Assembly: GCA_041547565.1 (NCBI GenBank)
Contig: JBFEUI010000040.1
Span: 1 to 22,100, forward strand
Direction of reading: 5' to 3'
Length of the DNA stretch: 22,100 nt
DNA from: JBFEUI01 sp041547565
Lineage (GTDB): Bacteria > Pseudomonadota > Gammaproteobacteria > Thiohalomonadales > Thiohalomonadaceae
Below, one piece after another: positions 8,001 through 14,772 of the stretch. The first letter of the stretch is position 1; the number at the start of each line of letters is the position of its first letter. Under the pieces are notes generated by a model, which ran no database searches, was not told where the DNA came from, and saw only the letters and a list, made by a program, of their open reading frames with translations. A program made the position numbers and the translations under genes.

Positions 8001-8905
8001 GCGGTGGGGTGGTTGTGGGTCTCCACCTTCATCAGGATCTCCATCCGCTCCGGATGGTAGGCGTATTCACCGCTGCCCGGCTCGGGGAAGAAACGGCCCG
8101 CCTGCGAGCCCTCGATGACCGCGGCGTTGTCCTTGTAGGCAGAGAGAATGCCGCCGGAGTAGTTTTCGTAGGTGTTGCGGATCATGCCGAACAGGGATTT
8201 TTCCTGCGCCTTGCCGTCGATGACCCAGTCGGCATTGAAGATCTTGTGGCGGCAGTGCTCGGAGTTGGCCTGGGCGAACATCATCAACTCCACGTCGGTC
8301 GGGTTGCGGCCCAGTGCAGTGAAATTTTCCACCAGGTAGTCGATTTCATCCTCCGCCAGTGCCAGACCCAACTCGGTATTGGCCTGAACCAGCGCCTCTC
8401 TGCCCCCCGTCAGGATATCAACGCTGGCAAAGGGCTGCGGCTCGCTCTGGGCGAACAGGCCATCGGCCTCATCAAGGCTGCCAAACACACTCTCGGTCAT
8501 GCGGTCATGCAACAGCGCGGCAGCTTGGTTGAGTTCCTCAACCGGCAGGTCGCCTACTGCCTTGGCCAGGTAGTAGGCGATACCCCGTTCCAGCCGTCTG
8601 ACCTTGCCGATGCCGCAGTTACGGGCGATATCTGTGGCCTTGGTCGACCAGGGCGAGATGGTCCCGCAGCGTGGCACAACCAGCAGCAGCTGTCCCTGCG
8701 GCTGCTCCACCGCCAGGCTCGGGCCGTAGGTCAGGATTCGTTCCAGCGTCCCCCGTTCACTGTCATCCAGCGATTCTTCCAGATCGGCAAAGTGGACGAA
8801 CTCGGCATAGAGATGCGAGATGCCCGGTACCTCGGCCTGCAGGCGTGAAAGCTGCTTGGCAGCGCGGAATGGGGAAAGAGCGGGGCTTCCTCGAAGTACG
8901 AGCAT
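5009..8905 (-). CDS. purL: Phosphoribosylformylglycinamidine synthase
   Basis: This 1,298-residue enzyme performs the fourth step of purine synthesis, converting FGAR, glutamine and ATP to FGAM in the cytoplasm. It is the single-chain form usual in gammaproteobacteria, and its length matches the family. The N-terminus (MLVLRG.PALS.FR) is typical. The two PurM-like ATP-binding halves fill the middle, with glycine-rich stretches such as GGLGNIR and GLGGGAASS. The C-terminal glutaminase (from about 1040) carries the nucleophile Cys1138 in GVCNGC and the His1263/Glu1265 pair in PHPE. The frame is uninterrupted. The start is the ATG at 8905, about 36 bases after an extended -10 promoter. It is transcribed alone, divergent from the RDD gene and convergent with the chemoreceptor. 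The long open frames on the opposite strand are a by-product of its GC-rich codon use. Confidence 0.98.
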   Translation of the reverse strand: MLVLRGSPALSPFRAAKQLSRLQAEVPGISHLYAEFVHFADLEESLDDSERGTLERILTYGPSLAVEQPQGQLLLVVPRCGTISPWSTKATDIARNCGIGKVRRLERGIAYYLAKAVGDLPVEELNQAAALLHDRMTESVFGSLDEADGLFAQSEPQPFASVDILTGGREALVQANTELGLALAEDEIDYLVENFTALGRNPTDVELMMFAQANSEHCRHKIFNADWVIDGKAQEKSLFGMIRNTYENYSGGILSAYKDNAAVIEGSQAGRFFPEPGSGEYAYHPERMEILMKVETHNHPTAISPDPGAATGSGGEIRDEGATGRGSKPKAGLTGFSVSNLRIPRAEQPWETDHGKPGRIVSALDIMLEGPIGAASFNNEFGRPAINGYFRTFEEKVPSADGEEVRGYHKPIMLAGGLGNIRTEHVAKDRIPPGAQLIVLGGPAMLIGLGGGAASSMASGTSSEDLDFASVQRSNPEMERRCQEVIDRCWQQGGANPIISIHDVGAGGLSNAMPELVDDAGRGARFELRTIPNDDPGMSPKEIWCNEAQERYVLAVSPEDLERFIAICERERCPYAVIGEATEEQQLVLGDGHFDNTPIDMPMEVLLGKPPKMLRDVHHRPFHKPEFDTGRVDITEAAYRLMRLPTIADKRFLITIGDRTVTGLVARDQMVGPWQEPVADCAVTASSYDSYHGEAMAMGERTPLALVDHAASARMAIGEALTNIAAAPIQSIRNIKLSANWMAPAGHPGEDAGLYEAVKAVGMELCPALGITIPVGKDSMSMKTVWQENGRDHSVTAPLSLIITAFAPVTDVRHTLTPELRSDRGDSDLIFIDLGKGHKRLGGSCLAQVYKQVGHHAPDLDDPQQFAAFFQCIQEMNKKGLLLAYHDRSDGGLFTTLVEMAFAGRAGLNLELKELGSDPVAVLFSEELGAVLQVNHQDTDEVLAWLHDAGLGKHSFVIGELREDDRIVIQHDGQTVLDEARVDLQRAWSETTHQMQALRDNPDCAKEEFDRLLDSGDPGLNVELSYDLDEDVAAPYISSGVRPKMAILREQGVNGQIEMAAAFDRAGFAALDVHMSDVISGRVALDEFQGLVACGGFSYGDVLGAGEGWAKSVLFNARARDQFEAFFKREDTFGLGVCNGCQMMSNLHELIPGAETWPHFVRNLSEQFEARLSLVEVVKSPSILLAGMEGSRMPIAVAHGEGRAEFRSGHSPEEALRGRSVALRYVDNYGDPTEIYPANPNGSPLGITGLTTTDGRFTIMMPHPERVFRASQFSWHPDEWGEDGPWMRMFRNARVWVD

Positions 8906-8940
8906 GATCCTCGGCCTGTATCGGTTGTGGCAAAGACGGG

Positions 8941-8949
8941 ATTTTATCA
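8941..8949 (-). promoter_or_regulatory. Extended -10 promoter for purL
   Basis: On the minus strand the bases read TGATAAAAT, an extended -10 (TGn followed by TAAAAT). This would put the transcript start near 8934 and give a leader of about 30 bases. No good -35 is present at the expected distance; that position lies inside the left arm of the neighbouring hairpin element. Confidence 0.5.
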
Positions 8950-8962
8950 GGTTAGAGGGGAG

Positions 8963-9019
8963 AGTGGTAAGAGGCGAGGAACGAGGAGAACATCACCTGT
9001 CCACTCGCCCCTCGCCACT
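8963..9019. repeat. Imperfect hairpin between the divergent purL and RDD promoters
   Basis: The arm AGTGGTAAGAGGCGAG (8963-8978) pairs with CTCGCCCCTCGCCACT (9004-9019) at 13 of 16 positions, around a 25-base centre. One arm is purine-rich and the other pyrimidine-rich. The element fills the space between the purL and RDD -10 boxes and covers the -35 position of both. Confidence 0.6.
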
Positions 9020-9024
9020 TAAAA

Positions 9025-9046
9025 TGGCGAAATGTTATAATCGCCA
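9025..9046 (+). promoter_or_regulatory. Extended -10 promoter inside a palindrome, for the RDD gene
   Basis: TGTTATAAT (9033-9041) is a perfect extended -10. It sits inside an inverted repeat: TGGCGA (9025-9030) and TCGCCA (9041-9046) are exact reverse complements. Transcription would start near 9048, giving a leader of about 20 bases before the ATG at 9070. No -35 match is seen. The palindrome could be an operator, or chance. Confidence 0.55.
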
Positions 9047-9069
9047 CCCCGTCAATCAATTCGAATACC

Positions 9070-9516
9070 ATGAACCAGACATCCCCGGAAAAACTCCCCC
9101 ACTGCCGCCTTGTACGTCGCCTCGCCGCCGTCCTTTATGACGCCGTACTACTGTTCGGCGTACTCGGTGTTGCGGCGACACTTGCCCTCGCCGTCAACGG
9201 CGGAAAACCGGTCGGCTATAACAACCCGTTTTACATCAGCTACATGTTTCTGGTGGCCTTTTTCTATTACGCCTGGTTCTGGACCCACGGTGGCCAGACA
9301 CTCGGCCTGAAAACCTGGCGCCTGCGCGTCCAGAGCCGTGAAGGGACCACCATCAGCTGGACCCAGGCGCTACTGCGTTTTTTCACTGCAATCGTTTCCT
9401 GGGCGGCACTGGGCATGGGTTTTCTGTGGTCGCTGATCGATAAGGAGAGACTGACCTGGCACGACCGTTATTCCATGAGCGTACTGGTCGAACTGCCACC
9501 CAAATCCGGTCGCTAG
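9070..9516 (+). CDS. RDD family membrane protein
   Basis: A 148-residue inner-membrane protein with the RDD layout. Arg17 and the YD pair at 23-24 lie at the start of the first membrane helix (about 18-42), a second helix spans about 54-72, and a third about 103-123. Family-typical stretches are GGQTLGLKTWRLRV (74-87) and the C-terminal DKERLTWHDRYS (124-135). RDD proteins are widespread; some are linked to ion or metabolite transport, but for most the role is unknown, and nothing here narrows it. The start at 9070 places the first helix correctly. The gene ends in TAG and is read in the same direction as the DUF560 gene 126 bases downstream, but a separate promoter candidate there suggests independent control. 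Confidence 0.9.
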   Translation: MNQTSPEKLPHCRLVRRLAAVLYDAVLLFGVLGVAATLALAVNGGKPVGYNNPFYISYMFLVAFFYYAWFWTHGGQTLGLKTWRLRVQSREGTTISWTQALLRFFTAIVSWAALGMGFLWSLIDKERLTWHDRYSMSVLVELPPKSGR

Positions 9517-9541
9517 CACAGCGGCCGGTGCATCAGGGTAC

Positions 9542-9570
9542 TTGAATCATTGTCCGTATCCCGCTTTACT
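9542..9570 (+). promoter_or_regulatory. Candidate promoter for the DUF560-FecR pair
   Basis: TTGAAT (9542-9547) and TTTACT (9565-9570) with a 17-base spacer each match the sigma-70 consensus at four positions. They lie 73 bases ahead of the DUF560 start. No Fur box is evident to me by eye in this spacer. Weak call. Confidence 0.3.
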
Positions 9571-9642
9571 TAAAGGGGATTTGGGGAGGCGGCGACAGCC
9601 CGCTTCGCAGTGAAAAACTGATAAAAGGCACTGCGTTGAACG

Positions 9643-10992
9643 ATGCATAACAAACATAATGCGCAGCGGCGCAAGAGCTACACCGGTTTTCTCTTTCTGA
9701 TCTTTCTGTTTCTGCATGGCACGCATGCCATCGCCGATGAGACGTTGGACGAGGCACATGCGCTGGTAGAGGCCGGCAGGGCCGAAGAAGCCTACCAACT
9801 GCTTGCACCGTTGCAGGAGATTCGAGCCGGGCTGCCGGACTACGATTACGCATTTGCCATCGCGGCCCTCGACAGCGGCCGGGCGGATGAGGCGGTGTTC
9901 GCGCTGGAGCGTGTGCTGGCGTTGCAGCCCGATCATGCACAGGCCCGTGCGGAACTGGCACGCGCCTATTTTCTCATGGGGGAGAACGAGGCGGCCGAGG
10001 CAGAGTTCAAGGACGTGCTTGCGCAACAGCCCCCGCCCCAGGTACGGCAGACCATCTCCCGCTACCTCAACGCCATCGAACAGCGCTTTGCCGAGGAGCG
10101 CCACCGCTTCAGCGGCTTTGTTGAACTGGGGCTGGGCTATGACAGCAACGTCAACAGTGCCACCTCCGATGACACGGTGGCGGTGCCCCTGCTCGGGGGA
10201 CTGCTGTTGAGCATCGATGATGCCTACCAGGAACGTGAGGACAGCTTTGCCAACCTGCGTGCCGGCCTGAACTACACCCACCAGGTCAACAGCACGACGC
10301 ACTTCCTGCTCGGCGGCAGCGTCAACACGCGCAGAAACAGCGCAGAGACCAGCTACAACAACGACACGCTCGATGCCTTTACCGGTTTGCGTTTCTTCCA
10401 GGGCAAGAACCGCTACACCCTCGCGCTGCAGGGCCAGGGCTTCTGGCTGGATAACGAGCAAAACCGCAACCTGACCGGTGCCACCGGCCAGTGGGACCGC
10501 GTCATCAATGCACGCAACCAGACCTCGTTCTATGCACAGTATGCCGAACTGCGCTATCCCGACCAGGAGACCCGCGATGTCAATCAGCAAAGCCTGGGGG
10601 CCGCCTGGGTGCACAGCTTCGACATGCCCGGCGCACCGGTGCTCTACACCGGCCTGCACGGCGGCGAGGACATCGAGCAGGATTCGGACCGCAGCGACCT
10701 GGGTCGGACCTTCTGGGGCCTGCGCCTCGGTGGCGATATCAGTCTGAACGAAAAGAGCAAACTGGAACTCAATGCCCGCTACATCAAGGCCAGCTACGGT
10801 GATGACGATCCGCTGTTTCTGAAAACCCGCGAGGATACCACCACCGATGTCACACTCGGCCTGCAGTACAAGCTGGACAACGCGTGGCACCTGAAACCCC
10901 AGTTCCGCTATACGCACAACGCGTCCAACATTCCCATCAATGACTTTACCCGTTACCAGGCCCAGATCACGGCACGCTGGGACTTCAAGTAG
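9643..10992 (+). CDS. DUF560 / Slam-type outer-membrane translocator (type XI secretion candidate)
   Basis: This 449-residue protein has a signal peptide (hydrophobic core about 14-28, likely cut after Ala31). Tetratricopeptide-type helices follow (about 32-150: EAHALVEAGRAEEAYQLL and two further repeats), then a beta-barrel region (about 152-449) of alternating, aromatic-rich strands. The barrel begins with GLGYDSNVNSA (Tyr166 onward), a hallmark of the DUF560 family. Characterised relatives (Slam in Neisseria; NilB-like proteins) sit in the outer membrane and move cargo, often lipoproteins with a TbpB-type barrel, to the cell surface or outside; the family has been named the type XI secretion system. 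The length fits. The start is the ATG at 9643, without a strong ribosome binding site. The FecR-domain gene begins 14 bases after its TAG stop, behind a strong Shine-Dalgarno sequence, so the two are almost surely co-transcribed. Confidence 0.85.
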   Translation: MHNKHNAQRRKSYTGFLFLIFLFLHGTHAIADETLDEAHALVEAGRAEEAYQLLAPLQEIRAGLPDYDYAFAIAALDSGRADEAVFALERVLALQPDHAQARAELARAYFLMGENEAAEAEFKDVLAQQPPPQVRQTISRYLNAIEQRFAEERHRFSGFVELGLGYDSNVNSATSDDTVAVPLLGGLLLSIDDAYQEREDSFANLRAGLNYTHQVNSTTHFLLGGSVNTRRNSAETSYNNDTLDAFTGLRFFQGKNRYTLALQGQGFWLDNEQNRNLTGATGQWDRVINARNQTSFYAQYAELRYPDQETRDVNQQSLGAAWVHSFDMPGAPVLYTGLHGGEDIEQDSDRSDLGRTFWGLRLGGDISLNEKSKLELNARYIKASYGDDDPLFLKTREDTTTDVTLGLQYKLDNAWHLKPQFRYTHNASNIPINDFTRYQAQITARWDFK

Positions 10993-10994
10993 CC

Positions 10995-11000
10995 AGGAGG
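10995..11000 (+). promoter_or_regulatory. Strong ribosome binding site fixing the GTG start of the FecR gene
   Basis: AGGAGG is a full Shine-Dalgarno sequence six bases before the GTG at 11007. It is the best ribosome binding site I noticed in the window and decides the start. It lies just after the DUF560 stop codon. Confidence 0.9.
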
Positions 11001-11006
11001 CATTCG

Positions 11007-12146
11007 GTGAATACAAGAACAAAGCTCATCACGTATGCTGGAATGCTGGCGCTGATTCTGTTCAGCGCCAATGCCTCGGCCAGGGCCGGCATGGCCCTGT
11101 TCGTCAAGGGCGAGGTCAACGCCGAGGACAGCAAGGGTGTCAGCCGCCTGCTCAAACGGGGCGGCGATATATTCCAGGACGACACCATCGACACCGGCAA
11201 GGGCCGCCTGCAGATCCGCTTTACCGACGGCGGCAAGGTCTCCCTGCAGCCGGGCACGGTCTTTCGCGTCGAGGAGTACAACTTCGAGGGCAAGACCGAC
11301 GGCCTGGAAAAGGGCTTCTTTCGCCTGGTCAAGGGCGGCCTGCGTGCCATCACCGGTGCCATCGGCGGCACCAACAAGGAGACCTACAAGATCGAAACAC
11401 CGGTGGCCACCATCGGCATCCGCGGTACCAGCTTTGCCGTGGTCTACTGTCCCGACACCTGTACCTACTACGGCAGAACCCTGGCCCCCGGTCTCTATGT
11501 GCGCACCAGCGACGGCATGATCTTCGTCGCCAATCCCGCGGGAACCGTGGACGTCCCGATCGGCCAGGCGGTCTATGTGCGCGACCTGCAGACCCCGCCG
11601 CGCCTGACCGACACCCCGCCGCTGCTTCCGGTGGCACGCCATCAGCCACTGGAAATCCCTTCCGGCTTCCAGGTGGGTGAACAGGTCGATGAGTCTGGTA
11701 CACCGATATTCTTCACTGGCGCCAACCGCAGCCTGGCGGTGGTCCACGCGGCCGGCCTGATCGGGATCGACTTTCCCGACACCTACGCCGAGTATGACAG
11801 CAACGGTAACCTGATCGCCCTCAAGAGCGACGGGCCCGGCCCGACCTTCGACAAGGGCAGCGCCTCGCTCGCCGAGAGCGGCAGCGATGCCACCGCCGAT
11901 GTGCACTGGGGGCGCTGGACACCCGGCTTCTCGGCCACCGACGGGAGTGGTAACGACCTGACCGTGGACAGCCTGGCGCACTACCATTTCATTAGCGGAC
12001 TGACGACCAGCCCCGACATCTTTGACACCCTCGCCGGCACCATTGGCACCTACAACCTGGTCGGCGGCACCCTGCCCACTGACAGTGGCGGCACCGCCGC
12101 CAACAGTCTGGACAGCGGCCAGATCACGGTGGACTTCTCATCCTAG
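11007..12146 (+). CDS. FecR-domain exported protein, ending at a premature amber codon
   Basis: The 379 residues before the TAG comprise a Sec signal peptide (cut after about Ala25 or Ala27), a FecR domain (about 30-195) and a long C-terminal region. The FecR core is clear: TGKGRLQIRFTDGGKVSLQPG, GFFRLVKGGLRAITGAIG, and VATIGIRGTSF at 133-143. There is no TonB-linked sigma or anti-sigma membrane helix, and no lipobox Cys, so this is not a FecR anti-sigma regulator but an exported protein using the same fold. Downstream, WGRW (301-304) and LVGGTLPTD (351-359) precede ITVDFSS, where the amber codon 380 cuts the frame. In related FecR proteins as I recall them, this motif series leads into a TbpB-like beta-barrel. 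The immediate upstream DUF560 gene makes it a candidate type XI cargo. Whether the short form is made and stable is unknown. Confidence 0.8.
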   Translation: MNTRTKLITYAGMLALILFSANASARAGMALFVKGEVNAEDSKGVSRLLKRGGDIFQDDTIDTGKGRLQIRFTDGGKVSLQPGTVFRVEEYNFEGKTDGLEKGFFRLVKGGLRAITGAIGGTNKETYKIETPVATIGIRGTSFAVVYCPDTCTYYGRTLAPGLYVRTSDGMIFVANPAGTVDVPIGQAVYVRDLQTPPRLTDTPPLLPVARHQPLEIPSGFQVGEQVDESGTPIFFTGANRSLAVVHAAGLIGIDFPDTYAEYDSNGNLIALKSDGPGPTFDKGSASLAESGSDATADVHWGRWTPGFSATDGSGNDLTVDSLAHYHFISGLTTSPDIFDTLAGTIGTYNLVGGTLPTDSGGTAANSLDSGQITVDFSS

Positions 12147-12395
12147 ACCGTTGCCGCCACGCTCGCCTTCAGCATGCTCTCGGCGTCGGATTTCAACCTC
12201 ACCTTCAATAGCAACGCCTTCACCCCGAATACCACGCGCTTTAACCTGACGCTCAACGCAGGGGCGTCGACCTGCTGGGGCACGGTATGCGGCAGCGGCA
12301 GCATGCACGGCGGTTTGGTGGGGGATAATGCGGAAGGGGTGATCACCACCTTTGATGCGGACGGTGTCACCGGCTCGGCCTACTACGAACGGTGA
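12147..12395 (+). pseudogene. In-frame remainder of the FecR protein's C-terminal barrel domain
   Basis: After the TAG at 12144-12146 the same reading frame stays open for 82 codons to a TGA at 12393. The encoded residues continue the domain smoothly: TVAATLAF, then alternating strand-like stretches with DFNLTFNSNAF, a Cys pair (WGTVC), GSGSMHGGLVGDNAEGV and a final GSAYYER. Gly-rich turns and the GxLVGxNAEG-type segment resemble the end of TbpB-type barrels. There is no Shine-Dalgarno sequence before the ATG at 12174, so it is unlikely to be translated on its own. A single C-to-T change in a CAG (Gln) codon would explain the stop; a sequencing error or read-through are alternatives. The full protein would be 462 residues. 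Confidence 0.7.
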
Positions 12396-12411
12396 TCCCT
12401 GGGCGGTTTTT

Positions 12412-13095
12412 TCAGCGTCGCTCCAGGCTGAGGATATAGCTGGTGGCCGTTACGCCGTTCTCCTCCTTCTGCAACTGCACCGGCAGATAACCCAGCTCCG
12501 GCGCACACCAGATGATCGTGCTGCCTTTGCGGATTTTCACGGTGTTGAACTTGCCAAAGGGGGTGGTGATCGGTTCGCTGCCTATGACCTGCATCTTGAG
12601 CAGGTCGATTTTATCCTTGTTCACCACGCGGTACTGCAACGCCTTTTTGCCGTTATCCAGTTCATGGCGCATCGCCACCTGGTAGAGCAGCTTGTCGTAG
12701 ACACCCTGCGGCAGCGGCCTGCTGATCTTTTTACCGTCAAAAAATGCCTTGTAGGCACCTTCATTCCAGTCAAACCGCACCCACTCGCGCACTTTCTCGC
12801 CACGGCCATCAAAGTGATAGCGGTACTCAATCGACTTCATCTCACCTTCGTCTTCGGCCCATACCGTGCGCTCATAGACGGTATCGTCCTTGAACCACGA
12901 CATGGGGCCTGTTGTGGACATGGTGGTCTCCAGTACCAGGCGTGAGCGGCCGTCGTAGTGGAGCGACTGCTTCATGGTGCCGACCTCGAAACTGCCCAGC
13001 TGTACCGTATAGGTGGCCCGATAGGGAAAGATGACCTCGTCGGCGGATACGCTCGCCGCCATGAACAGGAGGAAAATGGATACGAATATGCGCAA
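12412..13095 (-). CDS. DUF3108 domain exported protein
   Basis: A protein of about 227 residues when read from the TTG at 13095. That start gives a compact signal peptide (LRIFVSIFLLFMAASVSA) cut before DEVIFPYRATYTV. The mature part begins with the DUF3108 pattern, Y.A.Y.V..GS.EVGTM..SL, and continues with alternating beta strands to the end (TATSYILSLERR). DUF3108 proteins are periplasmic or outer-membrane-associated beta-rich proteins of unknown function. The open frame runs on to 13209, but those extra residues are not signal-like; a GTG at 13155 is another possible start. No start has a good ribosome binding site. The gene is divergent from the glycosyltransferase and converges on the broken FecR gene, their ends 16 bases apart. 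Confidence 0.82.
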   Translation of the reverse strand: MRIFVSIFLLFMAASVSADEVIFPYRATYTVQLGSFEVGTMKQSLHYDGRSRLVLETTMSTTGPMSWFKDDTVYERTVWAEDEGEMKSIEYRYHFDGRGEKVREWVRFDWNEGAYKAFFDGKKISRPLPQGVYDKLLYQVAMRHELDNGKKALQYRVVNKDKIDLLKMQVIGSEPITTPFGKFNTVKIRKGSTIIWCAPELGYLPVQLQKEENGVTATSYILSLERR

Positions 13096-13254
13096 TGGTT
13101 TGTCCCGGTTGTTATCGAAAGTGCGCCCAGAAAAAAGTGCCGTCGATGAATACACGCTCGAAGCGCTACTTATAACAGACAAGCCGGGCGCATGGCAGTT
13201 CCCGGGCAATATTGCTACTATCGCGCCACTGGCTGAACCCGCGGTTATCCACCT

Positions 13255-14772
13255 TTGACGTACAACAACACCGAATCTGTGCCTTCATGGCTGCTCCTGC
13301 TTGTCGCGTTGACGCTGGCCGGCAACCTGGGCGCCTGGCTGGGTATCGGTCTGCTGCCGGACGAGGCCTATTACTGGGTGTGGTCACAACGGCCGGAACT
13401 GGGCTATTACGATCATCCACCGCTTGTGGCATGGATGATACGCCCCGTCACTGAACTGTTCGGCAACGTCGACTGGGCGATACGCCTGCCTGCCGTGGCG
13501 GGCTGGTTCATCGGCGCCGGGTTTGCCTACCGCCTTGCCAGTGAACTGTTTCAACGCCGCTCGGCAGGCCACCTGGCGCTGGCGATCTGGTGCAGCCTGC
13601 CGATCATGCAGGTGGGCTTCCATATCGTCACCCCCGACACACCGATGGTGCTGCTCACCTGGATCAGCTACTACCTGGCCTACCGGGCGATAAGGTACGA
13701 CCGACCGTTCTACTGGCTGGCAGCGGGGCTGGCCATCGGCCTGACGGTACTGGCCAAGTACCCGGGGGCGCTGGTGGCGCTGGCGCTGTTTGTGCCACTG
13801 CTGCTCAGCCGTGCCGGTCGGCGCTATCTTGCCACCCCCCTGCCCTGGCTGGGTGTGGTGGTAGCGCTGGCGGCCTTCTCACCCGTGCTGCTCTGGAATT
13901 ACCAGCATGAGTGGATCTCCTTCTCTTTCCAGTTTCATCACGGCGTGCAGGTCTCGGATGAACAGTCCGCAGGGGCATTTTTCATGCAGTTTCTCGCCGG
14001 ACAGATGGCCGCGGTGATGCCCTGGACACTGATTGTCATGGCCGTGTCCGGTTTCATCGTAAAACGGCACATCGACATGGCTACACCGGTCTTCTACCAC
14101 CAGTTGCTGGCCGGTTTCTGGCTGCCCCTGCTGGTGTTTGGCCTGGCCGGGCTGAGCGCCAAATCACACCCCAACTGGCCGGTCGCCGCCTACGTGCCGG
14201 GCACCATCCTCCTGGCCGGGGTACTGGATGCCTGGCTGTTGCGCACGGCTCCATCAGCGAAACGCTACATCCCGTTGATCGCTGCATTCCTCCTGAGCCT
14301 TGTTCTGGTCAACCTGCTGCGCTTCCCGCACTGGCTGCAGCTGCTCGACAGTCGCATTCCGGCACAGCGCACCCAGTTGAGCCAGGCCTACGGCTGGCAG
14401 CAGGTCGGCAAGGTACTGCACGAGCGCTTGCAGCGCATTGAGTCGGAAAAAAACATGCCGGGCCGCTGCATCGTGCTGGGCAACAAGCTGCAGACCGCCT
14501 CGATGCTGGCATTGAAGCTGGGGGATGCCTTGCGCGCCAGCACACCCGACACAACGCGCTTCAACCAGTACCACATCTGGCGACAGGAACAGCCGCTGCC
14601 GACAGAGCGCCTCTGTTTGTACGTGGAGCAATTCGAGAAGGGAGACTGGATAGCGAAACGGCGCGATCTGGGCAAGCTCGGTCTGTGGCGACTGGACAGC
14701 ACGCTGGTACCCTCCACCCCCGATAACAGCGGACGCGTCACCGCCTTTTATCTGCCCGCGGAGCGTCGTTAG
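13255..14772 (+). CDS. GT39-family membrane glycosyltransferase (PMT_2 / ArnT-like)
   Basis: A 505-residue polytopic membrane protein. The N-terminal helix is followed by LLPDEAYYWVWSQ (about 33-45) and GYYDHPPLVAWMI (about 50-62), the acidic loop signature of GT39/PMT_2 enzymes. These use polyprenyl-phosphate sugars on the periplasmic side of the inner membrane; the Asp/Glu pair in the first loop is the usual catalytic and metal site. About ten hydrophobic segments follow up to residue ~360, then a soluble C-terminal domain. The acceptor could be lipid A, a glycan or a protein; the lptFG genes next door are suggestive of LPS but do not prove it. The start is TTG at 13255 or GTG at 13279; an in-frame stop lies just upstream and there is no ATG before the conserved region. 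Its stop overlaps that of lptG by four bases in convergent orientation. Confidence 0.88.
   Translation: MTYNNTESVPSWLLLLVALTLAGNLGAWLGIGLLPDEAYYWVWSQRPELGYYDHPPLVAWMIRPVTELFGNVDWAIRLPAVAGWFIGAGFAYRLASELFQRRSAGHLALAIWCSLPIMQVGFHIVTPDTPMVLLTWISYYLAYRAIRYDRPFYWLAAGLAIGLTVLAKYPGALVALALFVPLLLSRAGRRYLATPLPWLGVVVALAAFSPVLLWNYQHEWISFSFQFHHGVQVSDEQSAGAFFMQFLAGQMAAVMPWTLIVMAVSGFIVKRHIDMATPVFYHQLLAGFWLPLLVFGLAGLSAKSHPNWPVAAYVPGTILLAGVLDAWLLRTAPSAKRYIPLIAAFLLSLVLVNLLRFPHWLQLLDSRIPAQRTQLSQAYGWQQVGKVLHERLQRIESEKNMPGRCIVLGNKLQTASMLALKLGDALRASTPDTTRFNQYHIWRQEQPLPTERLCLYVEQFEKGDWIAKRRDLGKLGLWRLDSTLVPSTPDNSGRVTAFYLPAERR

Noticed and set aside
6392..8848. An 818-codon open frame on the plus strand
   Set aside because: It lies wholly opposite purL, which is unmistakable. 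The translation is rich in His, Arg and Gly with no domain, as expected for the complement of GC-rich codons.
9547..11987. Long minus-strand open frames (491 and 344 codons) opposite the DUF560 and FecR genes
   Set aside because: The plus-strand genes have signal peptides, recognisable domains and ribosome sites; the antisense translations show no family features.
12144..12146. Genome-wide amber reassignment or pyrrolysine
   Set aside because: TAG serves as the normal stop of several other genes here (phosphatase, HD-GYP, RDD, DUF560, glycosyltransferase, holC), so global recoding is unlikely. No pyl gene is in the window.
11007..12146. FecR protein as an anti-sigma regulator of an iron-uptake sigma factor
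   Set aside because: There is no sigma factor gene or TonB receptor nearby, and the protein has a cleavable signal peptide instead of the N-terminal cytoplasmic anti-sigma domain and single membrane helix.
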